Origin: Caenorhabditis remanei
Lineage: Eukaryota; Nematoda; Chromadorea; Rhabditida; Rhabditidae
NCBI RefSeq assembly: GCF_010183535.1
Contig: NC_071330.1
Location: 9,467,717 to 9,531,716 of the forward strand
DNA: 64,000 bases
Direction of reading: 5' to 3'
The position numbers and the translations under genes were made by a program. The notes beneath the pieces were generated by a model, which did no database searches, was not told where the DNA came from, and saw only the letters and a list, made by a program, of their open reading frames with translations. Within the stretch, counting starts at the first letter, position 1. Every line of letters starts with the position of its first letter. This document shows positions 44,544 to 57,411 of the stretch, piece after piece.

Positions 44544-47500
44544 ATGCGTGAGCCATTGAGCTACGGAGCCCATTCCCATGGTGCTTCAAGTCATGAAGTA
44601 TGCAAGAATGAGGCTGTTGGAAAATTCATGGAATGGTTTCAAGACACGGAAAATGTAGGAAAAAGAACAAAAAGACTGGAAATAGTTGGAAGAGAACATT
44701 GTGGAAAGACTTGGTTCGCTAAAAAGGTATTACGTTTTTTCTTTTGACTAGAAAATCTCTTTCTCAGAGAGTCCGTATTGTCCGGTAAATTGTAGTTGTA
44801 TGCTCTTTCTTTCTCTCGTTTAAGGCGTTGAATGACACTTGAAAAGGCGATGGAGCATGTGTCAAGGAGTGAGCTATAATGCATACGGACACTTGAGAAA
44901 AAGGGAATCACTATAGGAATAATTGAATAGAAAAGGGGAAGGGAAACGTATGCTTTTAGATTGAGAGACAAGAATGGTACAGTCAAAAAGATGACAATAT
45001 CTCAAACTTTCAGCTGTCTGAAATGTCCGAATGTGTTGCATCTCACTTCTGTCGTCCAGATGAACCACAATCCTCTGAACCAGCTACAGTAATACGATCG
45101 ATTGGAGAACAGCTGATGCGCCGATTTCCGAATTTGGTCTTGCCACGATTAACTACCGTAACCCTTTTGGAAGATACAGTATCTGCTCTCGATCACTTTC
45201 TACGCCTTCCTCTCGAAACAATGCCTTCTTCATCTAAACAAGTCTTCATTGTAATAGATAGTGTAGATGAAGAAGAGACGCAGATTCTGATTGAGATGCT
45301 GATGGATATTTTACCGACATGGACTCGAATGGTAACAACTGCAAAACAGGAGAGTCTAGTTGATAAGGAAAAAAACAAAAATGAGATTTTGGAATTGGAT
45401 TCAATAGACGACGTGGATTTCAAAAGATTTATTAGGTCAAAATTACCTCATTGTCATGTTGAAGAAATTCGAGAAGCATCTGAAGGATCTTGGTTTTATG
45501 TGGATCAATTATCGAGAGCTGTAGAACATGGATTGATTCCGAGTGATGTGATTCCACCGAACGGAGTTGAGAAAATGATGCATTTGATAGCAAGAAGTCT
45601 CCCTGGGGCATTTGCAGATATTGTGAGACTGGCTAAAGTGAGTTGTTTCGAGAAAGATCTCAATTGATTTTTGATATTTTCAGACAAGTCGATGCCGCCC
45701 AACGAATCAACAACTACTCGCTGTATCTCAAATGTTAATTGCACGAGATATTTCAGTTTTAGAGAAAGATATTCGACTAATCAGGCAGTTAATTGGAACA
45801 TCTCAATTCTCGAATTCTGATTCTGAACTGTTCGATGTTCCTGATATATGGTTCTATCTTGTTGGGGAAGAGAACCTCCGATGCCATGCTGCATGGGCGG
45901 AACATTTCAAAACAAAAAGAAGAAAATGTGCTCAAGATATTTGTGAACTTGCATATCATTTATCTCATTCTACAACCAATCCTATAAATGCAATCAAAAC
46001 ATTACAAAGTGTTGGAGCTGGCGACTTGATTCTTCGATGCCATATCATTGATCTACCAACAACTGCACTTTTGAAATCAGCAGGAGCAAGACTGGAAGAG
46101 AATAATTATGATATTGTGTATGCGTGTTCAGTTGGAGATGTCACTTATCTCGATGCTATACTCAGAGAAATCAAACCAATTCCCATGGTCTGTTTCCCAG
46201 CTCTCCTTTTCAAATCTCAATTTTTTTCAGGAAATTTGTTTTGGACTTCTGACTGCAGCAGCACGTGGAAACATTGAGATGTGTCGATTCCTTGCTGATC
46301 ACTTTCCTCAATTGGTGACTTCTTCTTGTTGTGGAGAATGGAATGCATTGAGAAGTGCCGCTTGTTATGGACAACTCGAAATTCTTCATCTTCTTCTTGA
46401 TAAAGGAGTTGATGTCGATGAGTGTGGACATAGCGATCGGACAGCTCTTCGAGCAGCTGCATGGTCAGGACAACTTTCGGCAGTTCAATTATTATTACAA
46501 ACTGGAGCACAAGTTGATAGAAGAGATTCAGAACAAAGAACTGCATTGATGGCGGCTGCGTTTATGGGTCATCGAGATGTTGTCTCTGTCATAATACAGT
46601 ATGGAGCTGATGTGAATGCAGTCGATAAGTCAGGTGCAACTGCATTACATTTGAATCTTTCGAACGGATCAAAACAAGATGAACATTCCGAAACAACTCG
46701 ACTTCTTTTGGAAAGTAAGTATTTTTATTAGAGAACGAATAGGAAATTTCAGCAATTTCAGACAACGCAGACTGTAAAATTGAAGATGGAAATGGTCGAG
46801 TAGCTCTTCATCTCGCTGCGTATCATGGTGACCCTTGTCTTTCATTTATTTTCGAAAAGAATCCAATAGTTGATATCATGGATAATATGGGACAAACTCC
46901 GTTGATGTTAGCTGCAAGTCAAGGACAATTGACCTCAGTTCAATTTTTAACGGAAACTGCTCATGCCGACGTAGATTCAATTGATAATAATGGAAGAACT
47001 TCATTGCAATGGGCAGCTATAAATGGCCATTCGAAAGTAGTTGAATATCTTTGTGGAATTGGATCAGATGAAGGTCATAAAGATAATGATGGAGCAGTTG
47101 CATTGCACTATGCAGTCACTCATGATAATGTTGAATTGGTCAAACCATTGACAAATAAGCATACGGTTGAGGCAAAGGATCGATATGGACAACATCCAAT
47201 GATGATTGCAGCTGCTAATGGAAACTTGAAAGTAAGTTGAAACTATATTCCCTTTATCTTGATTGTTTTCAGGTTCTCGAATATCTAATGGAAGTATCTG
47301 ATATAATAAATCAACCAGACCATGAAGGTCGAACAGCTCTTTCACTCGCTGCAATGGCTGCTCATACCCAGATAATCGAATCAATTGCACCGAAAATCAC
47401 CGATTGGAGTCAGAAAGATCCAGATGGAACTCCTCTTATCCATACTTTAATTCTTTCTAATCTCATATACGTAGCCGAAGTCTATCTGACGCATGGTGGA

Positions 47501-48088
47501 TCATCATCTGATTCAGATGCTCACGGAAGAACATGTGTTCATGTCGTGTCGTCAACGAATGATGTAGCTGCAGCGAAAATGTTAAAACGGATCGGAGGAG
47601 TGAACTTTGAAGCAGTTGATAGAGGTGGAAGGACTGCTTTGATGACTGCTGTCTGGTCGAGACACGTGGCAATTTCTGTTTTCTTGTTGGATTGTTGTGC
47701 TGTTGATCCGAATCGAATTGATCGACAAGTGAGTTTATTTTCTGAATTTAAAGCAACGAACAGAGTACGAAAATAGTGTTTCTAGGGTGCAACTGCTCTT
47801 TCAATAGCTGCTCAAATCGGAGATCGTGACCTTGTAAATCTGCTTTTGAAATTCGGAGCGGAACCAAAAATCAAAGATTCAATGGGAAGAACAGCAATGG
47901 ATGTTGCCTTGATATCTGGAAATGATTCGATTGTTTCTCTATTACAAACTGCAAATGGTTCATCTGGCTCATCTGGAATCGGAAGTAGTGTTCCAAACAG
48001 TCCAATGGATGCAAGTAAACAAAGAATTCGTCAGATAAGAGCCACGTCATCGTTGAGAAGTCAACGGATTGATAATAATTTCAAGTGA
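44544..48088 (+). CDS. NTPase-ankyrin repeat protein (ANKRD50-like)
   Basis: Exons 44544-44726, 45014-45637, 45684-46187, 46231-46714, 46762-47231, 47273-47728, 47786-48088; phases agree, 1007 residues. N-terminal STAND/P-loop module: GREHCGKT (residues 49-56, Walker A form GxxxxGKT) and VFIVIDSVDEEE (Walker B-like). From about residue 400 onward come roughly 16 ankyrin repeats, with units such as ALRSAACYGQLEILHLLLDKG, TALMAAAFMGHRDVVSVII and TPLMLAASQGQLTSVQFL; the C-terminus is Ser/Gly-rich then basic. This architecture is that of ANKRD50/TANC-type scaffolds; ANKRD50 acts in SNX27-retromer recycling in mammals. Role in the worm is inference. Start chosen at the ATG before KWFQ-type text; upstream exons are not excluded. 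Confidence 0.88.
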
Positions 48089-48680
48089 TCTCAAATAATT
48101 AGTCTACTTCAATATTTGATCTTATTTCACCGGTGCTTTTAGTCTTTTATTCCTTCGTTTTTGTGTTAACTCGGTAAAAACTCTATTAATATTTCCTTAT
48201 TTCCTACATCCCAATGCGTTTTTTGTATCAATCCATTTTCTGAAATTAATTTTTCCGTTCAATCAGTATTAAATGAAACATTTAAACTCTGTCAAGTTAT
48301 TGTAAAATCTCATTGAAAATAGAACGAAAGAACTAACTTTCCTAAGAAGACAGAATTAAATACCGAACTATTATCTATAACAAAACTAAAACTTGTCGTT
48401 CAGAAAATTGAGTACTTGCTTCAAAAATATTCAAAGTGTTCGTAAAATCAGGAATCAATACTCAATTTTTCTTCGCTTTCTCGTTCTCTTTTTCAAAATT
48501 TCTCACAAAATTCGAAATTCAATTTGATTCTTCTTTAGAAATCCTTCTTTTCAAGTCCAGAAAACAATCCGTTTACCCTATTTTTTCGCTCTTTCTCATC
48601 CACTGATTCCTCAAAAGTTTCTATTCTTCTCAAATTTTCCGTTTTTGTTGAATACTTTTATCGTCTGAATGCTTCTATGA
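48089..48680. other. Intergenic region between two plus-strand genes
   Basis: About 590 bp, AT-rich, no exon seen; contains the ankyrin gene 3' end and presumably the next promoter. Confidence 0.5.
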
Positions 48681-50035
48681 ATGCATCCAAATATTCAAAA
48701 ATCATGGAATATTCTAAAAACTGCAACATTTTTTATTGTTCTCGTCACATTACTGTTTGCTACATCTGTAATTAATTACCTTTTGACTCCGAAAATTGCG
48801 CATTTATGCGATTTCTACGATAATAGGTAAGTGTTCAAATATTCCAGTGATTCAGAGTCAGAATTTCAATTTGTCATCAAAAGAATAATTGAAACTAAAT
48901 ATTATACTCAGAAACACGACATCATTCGATGTGACACGAGAAGAATGCGAGTCCCAACGACGTGCAACTGTCCTATTCATTGTCTTCTGTTTGGTTCGAC
49001 TTATTTCGAATAAATTCGAAGGATTCATTGGATCAAAATTGTTTGTTTTCCTCCCTCTGAATGACCAAACTTACTATTAGTTTGTTTCAGCCTGAAAACG
49101 TGTTCAGTTCGTGCAACTTTTCCCGGACGCCATTTCGGCGCAGCACTCGGTTTTCCATTTCTCACAAGATCTCTCTCAAATAGTATTCGAGTAGCATCTG
49201 CACCTATATTCCTTGTCATTATATTTGCTTCAACCTCGATTGCATTCTATCCTTACGCGAAAGATTTTGCGAAGTTGAGCAGGTCAGTGGACGGAGAAAT
49301 CGGATAGAAAGTGAGTACATCATTGAATTTCAGATTGATTTACAATGCAGTTCAACGACGACACTATCTTTATAATCGATCCATGATCTACACCTTTATC
49401 TCCATTTATTTCTATTTTTCGACCGTTCTTGTAAGTGTTGTTTCCTGAATTCAAGATAACTCAATTCTCTGGTTTAAATGATTTCAGATCGAACTTCTGG
49501 ACGTCTCTTTTGGAATATACTGTCATCAAACTATATTTGGTTTTCCAGTTCTCTTTCCAAATTTTAATTTTCCATTGTTTCTTTTTCTACTTCATACTGT
49601 GATTCTCCAACATCATAGAGCTATGCCAGCTATTATTTATGAGGCTAGTTTCAGTAATTTTTCATTTCGAATATACAATTTTCAGGTGAACAACGAGGAT
49701 TGTTTTATTCAATTGAATCGAATGAGATGTATCACAAATAAGGATTGTCCACAAATGTATAGTTTTCATTTAGAAAAAGTGATTTTAGATTCGAGATTTT
49801 CAGGTCAACAGCCTTCCCACTCGATGCAACACCATCTAAAACGACAACAATTCAACGAAGAGCATTCGAAGGAAGAATAATTCAAATAAGACATTATAGA
49901 GAATTAGATGACATTCTACCATGTAAAGTATCAACTCAAGTTCGAAAAGTATCCACGTTCTCATCGAGACCTCCGTCATATTGTGTTCCTCCGTTACCAA
50001 GAGATTTACCCTCGACTATTCTCGATTTGGAATGA
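48681..50035 (+). CDS. Multi-pass membrane protein, family not recognised
   Basis: Exons 48681-48826, 48912-49040, 49091-49282, 49334-49430, 49488-49756, 49804-50035; phases agree, 354 residues. About five hydrophobic spans: TFFIVLVTLLFATSVINYLL, ATVLFIVFCLVRLI, IFLVIIFASTSIAFYP, MIYTFISIYFYFSTVLIELL and FPLFLFLLHTVILQ; NTT and NRS glycosylation-type sites lie in loops. The tail after residue 290 is soluble, basic and Ser/Pro-rich. The second intron uses a weak GTTTGT donor but phase requires it. A possible 32 bp intron near 49653 was rejected as too short. Could be a nematode-specific receptor or transporter. Convergent with dpy-18, 188 bp apart. Confidence 0.72.
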
Positions 50036-50223
50036 TTACGCTTATTTTCAAAAATAAATAATTTCTAACTGTAATTGTCCATTGGCAAGTAAAAAACTTC
50101 ATTGAAGGAAGGCAACAAGAGAAACTGAAACATGTAAAAACCACCCGGTTTTAAAGATAAATTATGCAATTATTATGAAATAAGTAGATAGAAAAACAAT
50201 TAAAAAACAACAGCAAATTCAAC

Positions 50224-52126
50224 TCAAAGAGTCTCCCAAACATCTTTTGCAAGAACTGGAGAAAGATTTGGAGCATCTCTTGGTTCTGGTCCAACTCCGA
50301 GATCTCCGACAAATCGTTCTTTATCAGATGACTTCAGACCACATGGGCGACGGAATTCGTTTCCTTTCTCGTGAATCCATTTGTTTGAAACCCACTTGAT
50401 TCCAACAAGAACTGGACAGGCAGCATGTCGAGTATCTGGATTTCCATCTCCTTGTTTGAACAGATTATACCAGAAAAGAGCATCATTCTTGGTTGGAAGT
50501 ACTGTAGATTTGACTTCAGTGAAGACAGTTCCTCCTCCATGAGATGGCTGAGACATCTGAAATTAATTGAATTATGGATGAGATCAGAATGAAGAGAACT
50601 TACATAAAACAGAACAGTTGCAATACGATTTCCAGTTCCAAGACTCTCGAAACTTTTCGATTCTTCCTTCTTCGCATGATCGAAATGTGGATCATAATGC
50701 CCTCCGATTCCGTAATTTGCAATTTGTAACTCTTCAGCAGTTTCCATTTCCAAATTAGTCATCAATTCGATTCTCTTATTGACTCTTTCAACAACTTCAT
50801 GTTCCCATTCCTTCAACCAAGCACTCTTCGAAATACGATATGTAGCAGTGACCAGTTTTCCAGTTGCTGAGTCATGAACTGTTGCTCTCGCAAGTTTTGG
50901 TTTTGCGAGTTCTTGAATTGTAGCCACTTCATCGTCAGAAATAACATCTTTGAAAAGGACAGCAAGTGGATTGAATCTTTTGATTTCAACTTTGATTGGG
51001 GCATAAACCAAGAATGGGCGGTCTCTTTTGTAGTAACAATAGAGACGAGAAATATCTTTTTGAGACACTGGAACCTCATTTCTACACAACGCTTCATACA
51101 TTGTTCTCTCAGTGTTTCCAAGAACTGAATCTGGACGACGGTTCTGAATTGCTGGAAGATTCTTTCTCATTTCACTTCGACGAACTCCTTCCTGTTCCAA
51201 AAGATCTTCATACCATTTGACGTTTCCTTTAGCACGTGGATGAGATGGATCTGAAATTCAAAAAAAATTGAGGTTTTGGGATCCACTGAAAGAGTTTAAT
51301 AAAAATTCAACTTACTCAATTTGTACAACTCCTCAGTTAACTTCAATGCGTGCTTCAAGTTGTTTTGCTTGTAGAGAGCAAACGCCAAATACTCAAGAAT
51401 CTAAATTCAAATAATTGAAAATAATATTTTTTATAATAAAAACGAACATCTTCAACTTCAACTGATGGTTCTTCCTCGTCTGCAAGTCTTCTTTTAGCCT
51501 CTTCCATCCACATCACGGTGTGGTAGAAGTCATGTTCATTATAAGCTGCACGAGCAATTTCGAAACAATCTTTTGCAGAGAACGTGTAGTTTCCTTGATC
51601 TTGATAAATCTTTCCATCAGCCAAATCTTTCGTATCCAGTCGATAAGTATCTTGAAGACGAAGCAATCCGATCGCAGCTCCACTCAAATCATCTGCTGTT
51701 GGATAACGGACTCCGTAGTTATCATCTGTGATTGAATTGACCACGTTTCCAGCTTTGTTTGCATTCATTTTAGATTCAATTTCTTTCCAATCAAAGATCT
51801 GAAAACTAATTTGTGGTTTAAATGAAAAAAGAGCCCATCTGAAAGTTTTCTCATCTACAAACCTTTCTTTTAATCAACAAAAATGCATTTATTGGATTCA
51901 CAATATCCTTCATTCCGTTCTCAATCGATTGCTCGTTCTTCTTTGCATATTCTTCTGATAATTTCTTCAATTGGACCAGTCTTTCCTCTTCCTCGTGAAT
52001 ATATTTATCAAGAAGCTTTGGAATATTTCTTTCTGTTTCTAATAGATTCTGCATATCTGCAATTGAAGTGAACAAGTCGGCATGAGTATAGCCGAAAAGG
52101 GCTAGCACGAGCAGTGCTAGACGCAT
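50224..52126 (-). CDS. dpy-18: Prolyl 4-hydroxylase alpha subunit, PHY-1/DPY-18 type
   Basis: Collagen prolyl 4-hydroxylase catalytic subunit, an ER-lumen 2-oxoglutarate/Fe(II) dioxygenase that pairs with protein disulphide isomerase and hydroxylates cuticle collagens. Exons (minus): 52126-51863, 51798-51448, 51400-51316, 51250-50604, 50556-50224; phases agree and give 559 residues, the length I recall for C. elegans PHY-1, whereas PHY-2 is shorter. Signal peptide MRLALLVLALFGYTHA; N-terminal dimerisation region with coiled-coil-like Glu/Lys text; peptide-substrate TPR-like domain (SAKDCFEIARAAYNEHDFYH, LEYLAFALYKQNN); catalytic HFD (His 422, Asp 424), distal His 493 (TRHAACPV) and 2-oxoglutarate-binding Lys 503. 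All key residues are present, so it should be active. Confidence 0.93.
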
Positions 52127-54114
52127 TCTGAAAATACAAAATATGCTTCAGGTTTCTTGAGAAAAATATATTGAACAATAAGAGAAAAAAGTGTAAAATC
52201 ATCAGAAAACGAGGAAGAGGAAGTTTAGAGATAGTCGATTATATATGACAAGGTCTGGTTTCTCCACGTAGACTTACAATAATGAAATTAGAGATTTAGA
52301 AATCAGAGAGTACGCAGACAGAGTGAATGACGTTGACTTGATGAAGGTGAAAGTTGAAGATGTTTGAATTGATAGAACGAGCAGATTTTCTTCTTTTGAA
52401 GTATGATGGACAAGTCCTTAAAAGTTCCAAACATAGTAGTTCTACTGACGAAAACAACCTGACAATATTATCGAGACATCTTCAAATGAGTTAACAACCT
52501 AAGTTTAGAAATATTTTGTTCTTATTGAAAGCTGACGGAATATAAACAAACATTGATACATCATCAAGTCAAATATTCAGAAGAAAACTGATTGCTAGAG
52601 GCCAATTGTACAATTGACAACAAGTTTCATTCTATTAAAAAAAAACTCTAGATAGTATTTCTTTGAATAACAATCTTTGACTATTTTTATTCGTTATAAA
52701 GAAATAGTTTTACAATTCATCCTCCTTCAAGTTTCACACATCAAAATTCGCTAATCGACAAAAGAAAACTTTGAAAAAGCTTTCAAATCCAGTTACGATC
52801 TGCGCGAATCCTCCTTCAATTGGCGGAATTTCATCGTCTTCTTCTCAAGAAATACACGTATTCTTTTGAATCGGAAGTATTGACAAAAAGAAGAAGGAAG
52901 AAGAGAAGGGTAGATTGGTGAGTGAGTATGAACAAAAGGTGTCAGGTATGAAAAGAATAAATTGGAGAAATAATTGGATAGATGAGTTGGTTAAAAGAGA
53001 GAAAAAGAAGGAGAGAATGGAGAAGATGAATGGTCGGTTGAAATGGAATTGACATGGTTTGAAATTAACTGATGAAAAGGATAATCCTCCTGAAGCAGTT
53101 TGAAACCTGTTGAAGCAGTTTGAAAAATCAAAAGACTCCATTTTAAAAGATGAAAAATCAGGAAAATAAGAAAGAAATCTGCTTTCAAGATAGGGCTATC
53201 TCTTGAATCTTGAAATTGGAATAACAACTTTTCACTGTAGAAGTTGATTATGAAAAACAAACAGATTTCCCATTTTGAGCTTTCAACACTGAGGCAGATA
53301 GTTTTACTTTAATTATATCCAATTCTAGAATATTTTTCTGAAAAACTTTCTGCTGAATTCTTATAAAATTGAATAGTATTGCATGTTAGAATGAATCAAA
53401 CAACGACTCAGACAAATAAAATAGCATACTCCGAAAAATATCGAAAACAACAGATTCGAAAAAATATAACGAGATTCGGGAAGCTTCAGACTGTTCGATC
53501 AGCTCATCATAATGATAAAACTTGCAAAAAAGAAAAGAAAACGAGAGGAAGGAAAGGGTCAGTGGGACAAATTGAGTATATTTTGTGTGGTGACTGGCCA
53601 CCTCCTGACAGCCGTCCTCTCTTCTCTCTTCTTCTTTTTTCTTCTGTTTGGAGAAATAGTGGGCAGAATGAAGAGGGAGAGATACAGCTGCTAAGGAGGA
53701 CACGTTGGAAGTTGTGACGAAGAAGAAAAGGAAGAGGACGGGGTTGGTTGGGTCAAATGAGAGAAGTGAAGAGATTAGAAAGAGAAGACAGAACATAGAA
53801 GGATATTGTATCGAGATGATGGTGATGGGAGGTAATTGTACAGTAAGATAACATATCTTTGTAGCGTTTAGAATGAATTCAGCTATTCTATTTATCTCCA
53901 AGGGAAAAGCGAGATTCCAATTCAAAGGTGTTTCAGAAGAGTTCTAAAACTTTTGTTCTATACTGTTCTAGCAGATATTTTATGTTTCCACTATGACTAA
54001 AATTTGACGAAACCCATTTATTCACTTTCAGTTTACTTAGCAGAAATGAAGGAAGCTGGGATACGACGAACACCTGAAATAGGCTCGATATATCAAATGA
54101 TTTCCATCGAGAAT
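52127..54114. other. Intergenic region, no gene seen
   Basis: About 2 kb upstream of dpy-18 and downstream of the MSP-domain gene. Long minus-strand frames (53386-53925) are pyrimidine-rich and lack motifs or splice structure. Confidence 0.55.
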
Positions 54115-54622
54115 CTAAGTACCTTCAGCTTTCGAATTAGTCCAAAGTTCACGAGCAGTCCGTCCATCACTACGAGTATGATAGAAAGCGAAATAATGAG
54201 ATTTGAACATCTCATCTCTTTTGTCTTGATTCTGATACCAAATCACAATCGAGACAGTTTCATTTGGTTTGACGAACCCAAGTGGAGGTTGCACACGAAA
54301 GATTTCTGCAGATGTACAACGAACTTTGAAGGAAACAGTTTCAGACGTTGGATTGTGCATTTTAACGAAAACTGATGCGGGTTTTCTGTCATCCGTACAC
54401 TTGAATTCAATCTGGGAATCGTCATTTCCAAATGTTTCTCAAAAATTGATATTCACTCACTTTGCTTGTATTCAGTGACAACTTAAACGCTGGTTCGCCG
54501 GCTTTATTAAGCAGCGATGTTGTTCCAGCATCAATGAAATTGGAGTGGCTTTGAGGTGGAGCAATTGATGCTCCGGCGCTAGTTCCTATTGCCGAAACAT
54601 TAATTGATTTTTTGTCAGCCAT
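54115..54622 (-). CDS. MSP-domain protein
   Basis: Two exons (minus): 54622-54461 and 54411-54115, 152 residues. The first 50 residues are Ser/Ala-rich and unstructured; the rest is a major-sperm-protein fold with FKLSLNTSK, RKPASVFVKMHNPTSETVSFKVRCTS, FRVQPPLGFVKPNETVSIVI and a C-terminal FAFYHTR region. MSP domains occur in nematode sperm cytoskeletal proteins and in VAP-type ER contact proteins; there is no transmembrane anchor here, so a sperm-type or small cytosolic MSP protein is likelier. A CTGCAG acceptor 10 bp before the ATG could be a trans-splice site. Confidence 0.85.
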
Positions 54623-55268
54623 TTTTAGTTCTGCAGACAAATTATATATTTCTAAGACGGTTTGTGGTATTAGAACTTGCCTTCAAACTGCTGTAAAATG
54701 CGCAGAAAACCAATATGAAATAGTGAAAATAACTGAATTTGAACGCTTATATGGGAGAAAAATTAAACCACGTTATGATATTGGACACTTAAAAAACAAA
54801 AAAGTTTATGAAAATTAGAATAATTTTCTGTCACGCGGACATATTGAAATATCACATGATACGATCTTGGAAAACAAATACATTATACTGACTTTGAACC
54901 TCTGATGTAATTATACTGAGTTTTTCCGTAATCTGATAAGATATTTTCCAAAAGGATTCGAACTGTTTTCTCAATTGGGTTCATCAATATTAGCTGAATC
55001 ATGATCTAAAGATTGTGAGGCAAATATAAACATTCGAAATTTTGATTTTTCAAAATTTTATTCAAAGTTAACAAGAAACAATACAATTATCAAACGCAAT
55101 ACTTTTCAAAACGGAGCTGTCACAGTTTGAGAGCTGAAATCGAAGAGATTATGACAATTATTTTGAACTCGATCTGATATTCAGAAGAAAGAGAAATTAA
55201 GAGATCGGAAATTAAAAAGTGAAAGAGATCTGGGGGGGGGGGGAATTGTTTGATACAAACGGACGAAA
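54623..55268. other. Intergenic region with poly-G run
   Basis: About 650 bp, AT-rich, no exon recognised; a 12 G run lies at 55232-55243 just after the T-box gene stop codon. Confidence 0.5.
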
Positions 55269-56452
55269 TTAAATTCCTCCGAATCCATTGTGAGCGTTCT
55301 CAGAATTCATTGGATTTCCAGTACTCCATTGATTCATCATATTCATTTGATTATGATTCCAGTACGCTTGTTGTTGTTGATAATATGAATTCCAATACGC
55401 GGAATTAAAATCAAACACTTGATTTTGCATCGGATAAATTGGTTGAGTTGGATATGGATTCTGATTGAACTCGATTGGAGTCAATGGATTCATTGGATTC
55501 ATTACTGAATCAAAATTCGGTGGAGATACGAGAAGTGGACTAGAAGATGATGATTCAGATGACGTGGATCTTCTTTTCACGTCGCCTGGCGATGTGTTCT
55601 CGGAATCAATTGAATTTCTTCTCTTTCCATTCGAACGGAATCCAGAGGCGAACTTGTTATGAGCTACTTTCAATTTGATCATTTCATCACTCTGAAATAT
55701 TGCTTTCACTTTGAGAGATCAAAAGATTATATGCGTACCTGATAAGCAGTTACCACAATGAATTCAGTAAGAGCCAATCGAAATTCTTCTCCCGGATAAC
55801 CTCCATGTTTTGTGATTGTAACAACCGGTCGATACTTGTGCATACTTTGGACAAGAATCAATTTGTTGTCTTTGTTTTCTGCATCGTTTGTGATTTTCAA
55901 ATGAGAAAACGAGACAGTTTCCTTCATCCAATGTGATCCTGGACGTGCTCCATCTGGATGTTCTTTGTATTTGATCGGGTGAACTGGCTCTCCTTTTCCA
56001 AATTCTTGCCATTCTCCGGCGTCGAACTTATATCTGAAATTATTATTTGGACGCACTAGATTACATATTCTTTGGGGATTCCGAGGTAATCATCAATCAA
56101 AATAGGGAACCCCGTATTCATATATGCTAAGTTTGAACCCATCACCCGACGTTTGTGAGTCCGAAACCGCTGTGTTGAGTACCTAGAGATCTTTCCGATC
56201 CCTCGTCCAATTCCCCCATTTTATGAATTGTCTCATCTAAACTTACTTAATATGATCGACGCGTTCCAAGTGAATGTGTACTGTATAAAGTGTTCCTGGC
56301 TCCATTCCTTTCAAATTATAATTCAAATGAGGGAATATGACTCTTCCCTTTTTCTTTGTTACGATCATTTCAGTTTTTGGATAGAATTCATTCCACGTCT
56401 TTTTATCGCTCAAAGAGATTCGAATCCCAGAAGGAGACTCAAGGCTATCCAT
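55269..56452 (-). CDS. T-box transcription factor
   Basis: Exons (minus): 56452-56247, 56033-55739, 55691-55269; phases agree, 307 residues. The T-box DNA-binding domain runs from about residue 10 to 200: WNEFYPKTEMIVTKKKGRVIFP, YKFDAGEWQ, HPDGARPGSHWMKETVSFSHLKITN, SMHKYRPVVTI, FRLALTEFIVVTAYQSDEMIKLKVAHNKFASGFR. A basic stretch (GKRRNS, VKRRST) follows and then an Asn/Gln/Tyr-rich C-terminus. The short N-terminus and size fit the nematode TBX-7/8/9 class, but I do not assign an orthologue. A CTTCCAG about 8 bp before the ATG is a likely trans-splice acceptor. Confidence 0.9.
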
Positions 56453-57339
56453 TTTTGATCTGGAAGAACAGTTAATAGTCAAAATAGAAAAGAAGCGGAG
56501 GAAGAAGAGAACAGAATAAAATGAAAGAGAGAGCAAACTACGGATGTGAACGGTGAATGTGAACTGTATGAATGAATACAGAAATGACGTGACACACGGT
56601 TATAGATAAGTGGGCGGAGCCGGAAGTAAACCATGCAGAGAAGACACATTTGAGATGACCGTGAGAGAGAGGTCCCAATCGTGTCTTTCGATGGGACTAA
56701 CGTCTGTCTGAGTCAATGAACGCATCCGAAATATTCTTCTCAGAAAAGACTAAACGATAATAAAACGAAAACATCACGGCAGCAAGGTTACATTGTTAGT
56801 TCCAACACACTCATCATAAATTCGGTAGAATAAATTAAGGCGAAAAAGGAATATAGAAAAAATATATGTTTATGGAGGAACGAACGTTCTGCCAACAAGA
56901 AATGGTAAAAAATGACCAGCCTGTAAGCTGCTGACTGCGTTATGAATCATTATGTATCCGCTTTTCACAGCAATCTGAACGTGTAGTTCACACTTTCCAA
57001 TATTTTTTAAAATATACCTTTCCCAAGAGGTTGGATGACACTATAGTGTTAGCGGACTGTCTTTGAAACGCGACTCATGAGAAAACACTGTATTGAGGAA
57101 AAAGTATGAAAAATAGAAATGTACATACTCGAAATTGTAAAATGGTTTCCTTTTTTACATTACTTGTGATGATAAGGTTGGCCCCACGATTTTAATGCCA
57201 CTGGTGCGTTACCTACGGGTAGGCGCTTTCACAGTCCGCAAAGTCGATCAAAGTCTCGGGAGATGCTCATAAATTAGGATTCAATTCCATCTTTTTTGAA
57301 TTCGATTACCATTTCCATGTGGTTCGAAATTCCAAAAAT
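56453..57339. other. Upstream region of the T-box gene, no gene seen
   Basis: About 890 bp; probably promoter and regulatory sequence. Nothing else recognised. Confidence 0.5.
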
Positions 57340-57411
57340 TGCCCCCAGGCGGGATTGAACCGCCGACCTTCTGTTTACGAGACAGACGCTCTGCCACTGA
57401 GCTATACGGGC
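57340..57411 (-). tRNA. tRNA-Thr (anticodon CGT)
   Basis: 72 nt cloverleaf on the minus strand: D arm GCTC-AGTGGCA-GAGC, anticodon arm TCTGT-CTCGTAA-ACAGA (CGT at 34-36, decoding ACG), T arm GGCGG-TTCAATC-CCGCC, discriminator A. Both internal promoter boxes (TAGCTCAGTGG and GGTTCAATCC) are present and a T5 run follows immediately (57333-57337), as for RNA polymerase III. The acceptor stem has one G-G mismatch at pair 5:68 plus a T-G wobble, so full function is likely but not certain. Confidence 0.88.

Noticed and set aside
49654..49685. A 32 bp intron in the multi-pass membrane gene
   Set aside because: Below the usual nematode intron minimum, and using it introduces a stop before the well-supported last exon.
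53386..53925. 179-residue minus-strand open frame
   Set aside because: Pyrimidine-rich DNA giving Phe/Leu/Ser-rich text; no motif, no splice support and atypical composition compared with neighbouring genes.
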